Shown here: piece by piece, positions 1 to 5,846 of the stretch
Position numbering within the stretch: the first letter of the stretch is position 1
Layout: every line of letters begins with the position of its first letter
DNA from: CAZFYZ01 sp964523735
GTDB taxonomy: Bacteria; Armatimonadota; UBA5829
Assembly: GCA_964523735.1 (NCBI GenBank)
Contig: CAZFYZ010000180.1
Coordinates: 1 to 5,946, forward strand
DNA length: 5,946 bases
Direction of reading: 5' to 3'
Made by a program: the position numbers and the translations under genes
The notes under the pieces: generated by a model
Told to the model about the DNA's origin: nothing
The model's database searches: none
The model's input: only the letters and a program-made list of their open reading frames with translations

Positions 1-2
1 CC

Positions 3-752
3 TGGCGCAAGGCGCTCAACCAGCAAGAGGCCGAGGCGAGCTCGTCTGGGGCGGGACGGCCCGCCACGTCGGAGCCGGCGGCAAGCTTCGCGAAGGAGCC
101 GCGCGGGACCTTGTTCGTGGGCCAGTTCCTGGGTGAGAACTTCGCCCGTCTCACGGAGCCGAAGATCCCCGCTTCCCGCGCCAAGGATGCGGCGGCCGTG
201 GTGCAGTCCTTGCGTACCATCGGCAGGGTCGAGGCCCGCACGCGTTGGCAAGATGGGTGGCTGGTGGGTGAGCTGCACGGCGCGGGGAAGGCGTCGAAGA
301 CTGGCGCGCGCTTCGAGCCATCCTTGCCTGGGCCGGCGACGAGGTTGTCGTCGATGGGGCCCAGCCCGGGACAGATGTCGCTAGAGCAAGCCGTCGCCAA
401 GACGCGCGAGCTGCTCTTCGCCTTGAGCAACGTCAAACCGAGCCAGCGTGTGGCCCTGCTGGCGACGCACCAGGAAGAGACCGGGCGCGAGCTGGAGACG
501 GCCCGCCAGGAACCTGCCACCAAGGGGGAGGCCGTGGCCCTGACGGCGCTCCTTGCGGCGTTCACGCGGGATTTCGCGGAGAGTGCCGCGATGGAGGAGA
601 CGCGCTCCCAAAGTCCCGATGCCAAGCCACGTCTGGAGCTTGCCAAGCCGCGTCCGTCAAAGAAGCGTCCAATGCCGGTTCAGCATCCTCCCGGCCATTC
701 CGGCGCAGACTCACCGGCCCCCTGCACACCGTGTTGCCCCGTGAGTCCGTGA
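3..752 (+). CDS. C-terminal part of an unrecognised hypothetical protein (5' end outside window)
   Basis: This frame is open from base 3, the left edge, to a TGA at 750-752, giving 249 visible residues. The true start is probably upstream; TTG at 111 is the first in-frame start codon but has no convincing ribosome site. Third codon positions are strongly G/C, as expected for a real gene in a high-GC genome. I do not recognise the family. A mixed alpha/beta stretch (GTLFVGQFLGENFARL onward) is followed by an Ala/Glu-rich helical part with SLEQAVAKTRELLFALSNV, then a Lys/Arg/Pro-rich tail (KPRPSKKRP). The last 20 or so residues are Pro/Cys-rich and unlike the rest, so the natural C-terminus may have been replaced when the neighbouring rph region was rearranged. 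No signal peptide, membrane segment or catalytic motif is visible. The gene runs convergently towards the rph fragment. Confidence 0.6.
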   Translation, partial: WRKALNQQEAEASSSGAGRPATSEPAASFAKEPRGTLFVGQFLGENFARLTEPKIPASRAKDAAAVVQSLRTIGRVEARTRWQDGWLVGELHGAGKASKTGARFEPSLPGPATRLSSMGPSPGQMSLEQAVAKTRELLFALSNVKPSQRVALLATHQEETGRELETARQEPATKGEAVALTALLAAFTRDFAESAAMEETRSQSPDAKPRLELAKPRPSKKRPMPVQHPPGHSGADSPAPCTPCCPVSP

Positions 753-802
753 GCGAGGAAGCCTCTGGTCTGCAGAGAAACCGGCTTCGAATCGCTTAGG
801 CA

Positions 803-1183
803 CGTTCCCCGGTCCGCCTGGATTACGTCGCAGTCCACGGTGATCTGCCTGGACCCCAGGTTCTTCGTCACCACCGCTGTGCGTAAGGCGCGTCCCACCA
901 GCCGCTGGCTCTCCTGGCCACGCCCGCCGGGATTGCGCCCGGACCGCGTGTGGGTCGAACGGGGCAGCATCGCGTACTCGCCACAGGATCTCTTCCCCGA
1001 GGCGTGACCCCATCCGTCGGGCCGGCTCTGGGACAGGGGCGTAGCCTGCCCGGCCGACGGCAATGGCCAGGTGGCACAGACCAATGGCCCCCAATCGCCC
1101 CTGCGCCCGCCTGCTGCCGAGCCTCTCCCGAGTGCTTCGCGCCCGCCAAACACCTGCGCAAGGCTGCGCATGTCGCTGTGCAT
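803..1183 (-). pseudogene. rph: Degraded N-terminal fragment of ribonuclease PH
   Basis: RNase PH is the phosphorolytic 3'-to-5' exoribonuclease that trims tRNA precursors; it is normally about 240 residues. Read from ATG at 1183, this frame starts MHSDMRSLAQV, which lines up with the usual MRSDGRSLxQLRPV start. It continues with RRGDWGPLVCAT (for RMGDTxVLCAT), GEYAMLPRSTHTR, ESQRLVGRALRTAV and SRQITVDCDVIQADRGT, all near-diagnostic for the family. Several stretches are poor, notably between the start and RRGDWG and around PLPSAGQATPLSQSRPDGWGH, where the family has a conserved VPPFLxGxGxGWVTAEY segment. Recognisable similarity stops at about residue 127, in the GGTRT phosphate-site motif (here RGT followed by unrelated CLSDSKP), so roughly the C-terminal half, with later catalytic acidic residues, is missing. 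The frame stays open to 680 but that part has no family similarity. It cannot encode a working enzyme; an intact copy presumably exists elsewhere. Confidence 0.75.
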
Positions 1184-1364
1184 GGTGGTTCAAATCGATT
1201 ACGGACTCGGTCGAGGAGGTCATCGACAATCTGCCCACTGGGATCGCCGACTACCAACACCATCTCCAGTCGCATTTCACGTGCCTTGTAACTCTCGACT
1301 TGTTCTTAGCAACTGCGCTAGAGTGCTCGACAGACATGACATCTTGAAAGACGAAAGAGGCTTC
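1184..1364. other. Unassigned boundary segment between the rph fragment and the EACC1-like gene
   Basis: No gene is supported here. On the minus strand a short open stretch reads MRLEMVLVVGDPSGQIVDDL, and on the plus strand another reads SVEEVIDNLPTGIADYQHH; both look protein-like but neither is long enough or recognisable, and they are mutual shadows. From about 1280 the sequence becomes visibly richer in A/T, which I take as the left edge of the accessory module. The promoter of the EACC1-like gene should lie in 1280-1355, but I see no pair of boxes with acceptable spacing: TTGTTC at 1300-1305 and TAGAGT at 1319-1324 are only 13 bases apart. Confidence 0.4.
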
Positions 1365-1757
1365 GTGAAAGTGGAAACAATTCCCATTTCTGCCAATGGC
1401 CTCGCTCCCCACGACCTGCGAGACGCCCTCACTCCCTTCGTCGGCAAGCCTTCCGAATTGCTGAGGCTCGACGTTCGGCCCGAGATCGGCAGTCGCAGCG
1501 CGCATATGGACACAACCGTTCTTGTGGCGATTGTATCCGGCGCCTCCGCCTCCCTTACGGTCCTGCTCCAGGGGTTACTTCGCCTGATCGAATCTCGCCG
1601 GATGCGCGATGGAAAGATCGTCATTCGCGGAGACAACGGAACAACTGTTGAGGTCCCGGCCGGTACGTCTCCCGCGGAATTGCAGCAGCTTGCTGAGACT
1701 GCCAGGTCGCTCGATCACCCAGTTATTAGATTAGAGGACAGCTCGGATAGGCGTTAG
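1365..1757 (+). CDS. EACC1-like (effector-associated constant component) single-pass membrane protein
   Basis: A 130-residue protein. The N-terminal 45 or so residues form a small alpha/beta region (AHDLRD-like helix, then LLRLDVRPEIGS). One hydrophobic helix follows at about 51-75 (VLVAIVSGASASLTVLLQG), then a basic ESRRMRDG. After that come a short strand-turn-strand KIVIRGDNGTTVEVPAGTSP and a final helix ELQQLAETARSL. This order, including the (K/T)-V-x-G-x-(D/N)-G-x-x-V-x-V hairpin after the helix, resembles the EACC1 family described beside caspases, trypsin-like proteases and NTPases in bacterial conflict systems. The assignment is from motif memory and needs a profile search. The frame is open far upstream, but I chose GTG 1365 because AAAGAGG (1354-1360) precedes it; GTG 1371 has better spacing and is equally possible, and TTG 1344 cannot be excluded. 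It ends 17 bases before the end of the opposing operon. Codons such as AGA and TTA near the 3' end are unusual beside the GC-rich flanks. Confidence 0.72.
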   Translation: MKVETIPISANGLAPHDLRDALTPFVGKPSELLRLDVRPEIGSRSAHMDTTVLVAIVSGASASLTVLLQGLLRLIESRRMRDGKIVIRGDNGTTVEVPAGTSPAELQQLAETARSLDHPVIRLEDSSDRR

Positions 1758-1774
1758 TCTCGCTCGCAAGTAAT

Positions 1775-2686
1775 CTACCAAGGTCCTTGGGGCTGGGGGA
1801 TCTCGGTCGTCCGTCCCGGACGGGCTCGCCAAAGGTAAACCTGCAGAAGCAGAAGGATCACTGCAGACAGCCAATACTGGATGAGAACCGCCTGAAGGAC
1901 GAACAGCTGTCCTGCCCAACTTAGGGCGCCAAGGAGAAGAGCTACGAACCTCGGGCGCTCCAGGAGCGATCTAATGTTCACCATCCGCCGGTCAGACCAC
2001 AGCATCATCCACGTGTCAGTTACCACCGCGAATGTTGCCATTGCCGACATAATGAGATCCTTCGAAGAAGCCTGGCCTGCGACAACTCTAGCCTCAAACA
2101 GGCGCACAACCCCGATTGTCAGACCAGCGATCCCCGAAAAAGCGACGACGAGCAAGCCACCGATCGCACCACGGCTAACTAACAGCCCCGAGCGACGGTC
2201 AAGCCTTCCCAGAATCACCAGGACCGCGGGAAGACTCAAGATGCTGTTGATTGCCAGCGAAGCTGCTAGAGTGCGAGGGGCTCTGACACCCACTAGACTC
2301 CCAGCCACGAGGACACCCAGAACCGCGCAAGGAAGACCAAGTCTAATTTGAAGGATCTCGCTCATAACAACACATCGCGTCGCTTGAATCAGCCCCAGAC
2401 CAATCCAAAGCAAGGCCAGTTGCGGATTCGCCTCCAGCTCCGCACTGACGCTACGGTCCGACTTGAACAACAAACCGCCGGAGTAAGCGAGGAAGAATAC
2501 CCAAACGACTCCAATGCAGTTGAAGCAATACCATAGGTACCGACCACGTCCCGCTAGCCAGTTTCTCTCGAAGCCCACCAGCAGTCGGTGCGCCACTATG
2601 TGAACGCGACAGAAGCCGGCGTGGGTAATGGCAGGCCTCTCGCAGCCCCTCGACTCAGCCCCGACCCACCGACAACCGAGCAACAT
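1775..2686 (-). CDS. Polytopic membrane protein with N-terminal Cys3His cluster
   Basis: A 303-residue protein and the second gene of the caspase operon. ATG 2686 is chosen over upstream in-frame codons because AAGGAG (2693-2698) lies six bases before it; this start is inside the 3' end of the caspase gene, giving a 32-base overlap that suggests translational coupling. Residues 5-29 hold Cys5-x9-Cys15-x10-Cys26-x2-His29 in a context (G-C-x-R-P-A, G-F-C-x-x-H) like short zinc-binding knuckles, so a cytosolic metal-binding head is likely. About eight hydrophobic segments follow, at roughly 50-73, 88-104, 113-133, 140-160, 171-195, 211-229, 247-268 and 270-286, joined by Arg-rich loops such as RLDRRS and SDRRM. 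The tail is Pro/Gln-rich. No transporter, protease or acyltransferase motif is visible and I do not recognise a named family. As the partner of a membrane-anchored caspase-ATPase it may be a sensor, a membrane-damaging effector or a scaffold (inference). Confidence 0.8.
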   Translation of the reverse strand: MLLGCRWVGAESRGCERPAITHAGFCRVHIVAHRLLVGFERNWLAGRGRYLWYCFNCIGVVWVFFLAYSGGLLFKSDRSVSAELEANPQLALLWIGLGLIQATRCVVMSEILQIRLGLPCAVLGVLVAGSLVGVRAPRTLAASLAINSILSLPAVLVILGRLDRRSGLLVSRGAIGGLLVVAFSGIAGLTIGVVRLFEARVVAGQASSKDLIMSAMATFAVVTDTWMMLWSDRRMVNIRSLLERPRFVALLLGALSWAGQLFVLQAVLIQYWLSAVILLLLQVYLWRARPGRTTEIPQPQGPW

Positions 2687-5024
2687 GCTCCTCTCCTTCG
2701 ACAAACCACGGTTGAACTGCTTGAGGAGCATTGGCCCTAAGTTGGCTACGCAGCCATACAAGGTGGGACTTGCCGTGTTGCGCCAACAGCAGCTGCTCGG
2801 CAAATTGCTTCAGCTCGGCGGGATCAGCGGCCTCCAGCTTCACGACATTTCGCAGCAGCGACTTTCTACGACGCATGACGAGTAAGGCGAAGGTGCCTCC
2901 GACGATGGCGGCAAGTCCCAATAGTCCAGAGGCAATGCCATATGTGCGCTTCATATTCTGGCGCTCGATCGCCACCTTGACGTTCTCCGCGTGCTTTAAG
3001 GAAGCTCGCACAAGAGCTACCTGATACTCGGGAAATACACCGGCTGAGATCTGGAGCTTCCTCATGACCTCTTCTGGAATCTCCCCACGCAGTGTGATCC
3101 GCCCTGCTTCTACGTACAACTTCCCTTTTAAGTCAGCGGCAAGCGCTGCGCCAGACTCAAGGAGCGCCTGATTGTCAATACCATTAGCCACCGCCATGGG
3201 CTCCGTCGTCTCTACAGCCGATACATCCCGTGCCGTCCTAGCAAAGAGAAGGACGCCCAGGCCAACGAGCAATGTCCCCAGGAAAAGAACAGTGAGTAGG
3301 GCGGGTATCGCAAATCGGTAATACCAATGGCGGAGAATACGCTGAGGGGTTCCGGGAAGCTCGCGAAGAAAGGGGGCGATCCAAACATCACTCTCGTCGG
3401 GCAGATATTGAGACGCGTCGTCGCTCTTCCGAAATGTGTCGTTCAGAACTCGGAGTACATCTCGGAAGAAGCGGTTCAGTCCGACACCCTCAAAGTCATA
3501 GTCGCGACCTAGTGCGGAGGTTCTTTGGACTATTGGATCCTCCTGCACGAAGTAGACATTTTGCTGATTCTTCCACAGGTCCGCACTTTCTGGCGTCGCA
3601 CGATTTACGACTACGTTCATGCCCTCGAATGTGTGGGTGGGGTAGCGTGACCGATGCATGCCTTCAAGGCGTTGGATCTCAAACCGAAACTCCGGATTCG
3701 GGGAGGAGACAAGGTAGCTATAACGAGACCTGGCTACAGCCGCGCTGACCAATGGGTTGTTTTCTGCGCCAGCATCGACAATGACACAGTCAACCGGTAC
3801 GTCCGATGCCCTGATCTCTCGGTACAGATCCTCCAGTATCTCGAGGGCCGCTGAGTTTCGCCTCTCGTCCGGCTGGATCCGAGCTAGCGGCAACCAAGCG
3901 TCGCGACCGTCATTCTTCCTTCTCGCAACGGCAAGGTTGATCTTGCCGAACCTGTCCTTTCGAAGATAGCGGGGCGTAACATCCCACGCGCCCCACGGAA
4001 CCTCTAGCATCGAGGTGTCCCCCGCTTTCTGATACGCCACATCCATAACAGTACGTACATACGGTTGCTGCTGCGCCCGCCCCTCGAGGTACTTTGTCAA
4101 ACCAGTAGCTTCCATGTCCGCGTCGATCAGCAGGACATTCTTGCCGGTCGAGGCGATAAGTTCGGCCATCGCGGTGACAATAGTCGACTTGCCTGCTCCT
4201 CCTTTGGTTCCCATTACAGAAAGCCATATGGTCTTGTCCGGCTGGGGGGCGACTATAGAAAACGTGCCGGCGACCTGGGAGTGCAATTCGGGTGTTTGAT
4301 TCCTGCCGTTCCGATAACTCCAATCGAGCACTTTGCTGGTAACGTAGTCGGCGAGCGGACCGAGTGTAATTGGCTCATCTTTCCGACTGCGCGCTTCACC
4401 GCGGAGTCCTTGGATAAGGAAGTAGGAGAAGACTCCGTGCTGAAGTGCGGGATCGTCGTAGGAGCATTCGTTCAGTTTGGAGGAGGCGAAAACTGCCCAT
4501 CCTTCGCTACTGCCGAGCTTTCGAAGCGATTCAAGGAAGGCGTCAGACATCGTCTTGGCACCGTCGCGCCCATGAAGTGCTCCTGAGTGGCAAGCATCGA
4601 GAAGCACCAACTTGAACCTAGCCCGACATGACGAAAGAGTCTCTGCCAGCCAATCTATTGCCAAGGCCGTGCCGTCAGCCTTGCCTGCCAAGGCATCCAT
4701 TGGCAAGAGGTAGCTACGTCCTCCTGACACCTCACCATGCCCGAAGAAACCGAATACAAGCCTGTCATCTGGGCCGGCAACCTTCGTCATATCCTCTACG
4801 GCACGGAGAATGTTCGCCTTTGTTGGACGAAGACGTCTGTCCTCCTGGCTGTCAGTCAATAGACGAATATGGGGGCGCCCGCCATCCGTACTCGCGGCGC
4901 TTATCTCAGTGAAAACCTGGGCAATCTCATTCGCATCATTGGCACAGAACGGGAGAGTGGAATACCGGTCCTCATATTGGTTGACGCCAACAAACGTGGC
5001 CCATATTGCAGGGAGATCGGGCAT
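2655..5024 (-). CDS. Membrane-anchored caspase-like protease fused to a MinD/ParA-like ATPase
   Basis: A 789-residue protein. Residues 1-255 are a caspase-like (peptidase C14) domain: WATFVGVNQYED and LPFCANDANEIAQVF at the start, the catalytic histidine in FGFFGHGE (His96) and the nucleophile in LLDACHSG (Cys145), so the dyad is intact. Residues 265-530 are a SIMIBI P-loop ATPase of MinD/ParA type: deviant Walker A GTKGGAGKST (signature Lys274, P-loop Lys279), LLIDADMEATGLTKYL at 298-313, and a Walker B-like VDCVIVDAGAE at 411-421. The DxDxEAxGLxxYL form is typical of ATPases in conflict loci rather than of plasmid partition. Transmembrane helices lie at about 571-594 and 696-716; they enclose a roughly 100-residue loop with a BON-like stretch (LYVEAGRITLRGEIPEE). 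A cytosolic tail of about 70 residues follows. ATG 5024 is preferred over the longer TTG 5141 frame because GGAGG (5031-5035) sits six bases upstream and the caspase fold begins right after it. The likely role is an ATP-switched, membrane-tethered death or defence protease (inference); substrate unknown. Confidence 0.93.
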   Translation of the reverse strand: MPDLPAIWATFVGVNQYEDRYSTLPFCANDANEIAQVFTEISAASTDGGRPHIRLLTDSQEDRRLRPTKANILRAVEDMTKVAGPDDRLVFGFFGHGEVSGGRSYLLPMDALAGKADGTALAIDWLAETLSSCRARFKLVLLDACHSGALHGRDGAKTMSDAFLESLRKLGSSEGWAVFASSKLNECSYDDPALQHGVFSYFLIQGLRGEARSRKDEPITLGPLADYVTSKVLDWSYRNGRNQTPELHSQVAGTFSIVAPQPDKTIWLSVMGTKGGAGKSTIVTAMAELIASTGKNVLLIDADMEATGLTKYLEGRAQQQPYVRTVMDVAYQKAGDTSMLEVPWGAWDVTPRYLRKDRFGKINLAVARRKNDGRDAWLPLARIQPDERRNSAALEILEDLYREIRASDVPVDCVIVDAGAENNPLVSAAVARSRYSYLVSSPNPEFRFEIQRLEGMHRSRYPTHTFEGMNVVVNRATPESADLWKNQQNVYFVQEDPIVQRTSALGRDYDFEGVGLNRFFRDVLRVLNDTFRKSDDASQYLPDESDVWIAPFLRELPGTPQRILRHWYYRFAIPALLTVLFLGTLLVGLGVLLFARTARDVSAVETTEPMAVANGIDNQALLESGAALAADLKGKLYVEAGRITLRGEIPEEVMRKLQISAGVFPEYQVALVRASLKHAENVKVAIERQNMKRTYGIASGLLGLAAIVGGTFALLVMRRRKSLLRNVVKLEAADPAELKQFAEQLLLAQHGKSHLVWLRSQLRANAPQAVQPWFVEGEEHVARLSVGRG
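2693..2698 (-). promoter_or_regulatory. Ribosome binding site inside the caspase gene for the downstream membrane protein
   Basis: On the minus strand AAGGAG lies within the last codons of the caspase-ATPase gene, six bases before ATG 2686. It decides the start of the membrane protein and implies that ribosomes finishing or crossing the caspase message re-initiate, tying the amounts of the two products together. Confidence 0.7.
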
Positions 5025-5030
5025 GGTGGT

Positions 5031-5035
5031 CCTCC
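5031..5035 (-). promoter_or_regulatory. Ribosome binding site that fixes the caspase-ATPase start
   Basis: On the minus strand GGAGG is followed by ACCACC and ATG at 5024. The strong site and six-base spacing support a 789-residue product rather than the 828-residue frame from TTG 5141, whose extra N-terminus has no caspase similarity. Confidence 0.75.
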
Positions 5036-5073
5036 AGCAGGTGGTCGAGGTGGGGAACGTCCTGAGCGCGCGG

Positions 5074-5099
5074 TCTATAGTGGATTTCGACGTTGTCAG
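5074..5099 (-). promoter_or_regulatory. Weak candidate promoter of the caspase operon
   Basis: On the minus strand CTGACA (5094-5099) and TATAGA (5074-5079) resemble -35 and -10 boxes about 50 bases upstream of ATG 5024. The 14-base spacer is short for a housekeeping sigma factor; using TTCTGA as the -35 gives 16 bases but a poorer match. The element is A/T-rich compared with its surroundings. Confidence 0.25.
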
Positions 5100-5272
5100 A
5101 AGACGAATTGGCACGATTGCAACGGCAAGCATCCATAGCAAAGCGCCGCTGAGCGATCGGAGCCTCCGCCTTGCTGGCGCGTGCTCATGACTAGTCCCCC
5201 GCGCTTCTCTGACCCCAACTCCTCAACAGGCGAATTGAACGGCCCGCCATCGGGCAATATCCGACTGGTCAT
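5096..5272 (-). CDS. Possible small ORF in the leader of the caspase operon
   Basis: ATG 5272 follows AAGGAGGT (5277-5284), a near-perfect Shine-Dalgarno sequence, with a four-base spacer; this is the strongest ribosome site in the window. The 58-residue product starts MTSRILPDGGPFNSPVEELG, is polar, turns Cys/Gly-rich near the end and has no family I recognise. It stops about 70 bases before the caspase start and shares its strand, so it could be a leader peptide or a small first gene of the operon. In another frame the 3' part reads LLWMLAVAIVPIRLL, a hydrophobic stretch, so a frameshifted small membrane protein is an alternative. It may equally be a remnant of whatever lay here before the IS66 element arrived. 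Confidence 0.3.
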   Translation of the reverse strand: MTSRILPDGGPFNSPVEELGSEKRGGLVMSTRQQGGGSDRSAALCYGCLPLQSCQFVF

Positions 5273-5459
5273 CACGACCTCCTTTTCCATGGGGACCAAC
5301 GACATGTCTTCGACTGCCCCTTGCACATGTCCACGGGAGAACATCCTATCGTCCCTAAGTCGCGTCAAGCAAAATGTCGCCAGATTGCCTGGCATTTATT
5401 GCCAAACTGTCGGAACAGGCCGATCCGGTTCGCGCGGCGCCGGGAGCGCGAGGGGGGCA
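5273..5459. other. Unassigned stretch between leader ORF and IS66 tnpB
   Basis: No gene is supported. The tnpB frame is open across this stretch (from 5181) but its translation there has no IS66 similarity. IS66 tnpA, which normally precedes tnpB, is not recognisable in any plus-strand frame. I could not find a terminal inverted repeat, so the left edge of the insertion sequence is not fixed; it lies somewhere between about 5380 and 5460, where G/C content rises again. Confidence 0.35.
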
Positions 5460-5813
5460 GTATCCACCGTTCGCATTTTCTTGTGCACGGAGCCGATCGA
5501 TATGCGCTGCGGCTTCGACCGACTCGTCCAGGTCGCACGCGAACGCGTCGGTCAGGATCCCGGCGAAGGTGGTGCGCTGTTCGTGTTCGGCGGACGCAAG
5601 GCCACGCGGCTGAAGCTACTGTGGTTCGAGCGCAACGGGCTGTGCCTGCTTTACAAGAGGCTGCACCGTGCTGTGTTCGAAGTGCCGGTGGGCAGCGATG
5701 GCGCCCGCGCGCTCCGCATCGATGGCGCATCGCTGGCCCGGCTACTCGCAGGGGTGCCGCGCCCCGAGCAGAAGAGAAGCAAATCGAAGGAGGAGAAGCG
5801 TCTCCACACTTGA
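5460..5813 (+). CDS. tnpB: IS66-family accessory protein TnpB (start codon unclear)
   Basis: TnpB is the small accessory protein needed for transposition of many IS66 elements. The conserved part is about 117 residues, the usual length. It opens with VSTVRIFLCTEPIDMRCGFD, continues with GALFVFGGRKATRLKLLWFE and LCLLYKRLHRAVFEVP, and ends with the family's ASLARLLAGVP motif and a basic tail (KRSKSKEEKR). The expected start position is GTA (5460), not ATG or GTG. The nearest in-frame alternative is TTG 5385, which would add 25 residues with no similarity to TnpB. A G-rich run (GAGGGGGG, 5450-5457) sits immediately before GTA, too close for a normal ribosome site. The gene may therefore be an inactivated copy, or use an unusual start. 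tnpA is not seen upstream; the probable large transposase gene follows after 33 bases. Confidence 0.88.
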   Translation, partial: VSTVRIFLCTEPIDMRCGFDRLVQVARERVGQDPGEGGALFVFGGRKATRLKLLWFERNGLCLLYKRLHRAVFEVPVGSDGARALRIDGASLARLLAGVPRPEQKRSKSKEEKRLHT

Positions 5814-5846
5814 CAGAGGCATCGTGGTTCGGCATTTGTCGACGGC

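Noticed and set aside
786..792. TTCGAAT resembling a tRNA T-loop
   Set aside because: The flanking bases do not pair into a T-stem and no anticodon arm, D-arm or acceptor stem can be found around it.
711..1275. Other long minus-strand frames overlapping the rph fragment
   Set aside because: High-GC shadow frames; only the frame from 1183 shows the RNase PH motifs.
1071..1364. Long upstream extension of the EACC1-like reading frame
   Set aside because: The added residues (Pro/Arg/Ser-rich) are antisense to the rph fragment and have no resemblance to the family; the ribosome site fits a start near 1365.
1778..1790. CCAAGG-T-CCTTGG palindrome as a terminator
   Set aside because: It lies in the last codons of the membrane protein gene, can form only a five- or six-pair stem with almost no loop, and no T-run follows on either strand.
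1974..4912. Many plus-strand frames opposite the caspase operon
   Set aside because: They are antisense shadows without ribosome sites or recognisable motifs, while the minus strand encodes clear domains throughout.
5025..5141. N-terminal extension of the caspase protein from TTG 5141, with a hydrophobic start like a signal anchor
   Set aside because: No ribosome site precedes the TTG, the extension has no caspase similarity, and the strong GGAGG site points to ATG 5024; a cytosolic N-terminus also fits the ATPase better.
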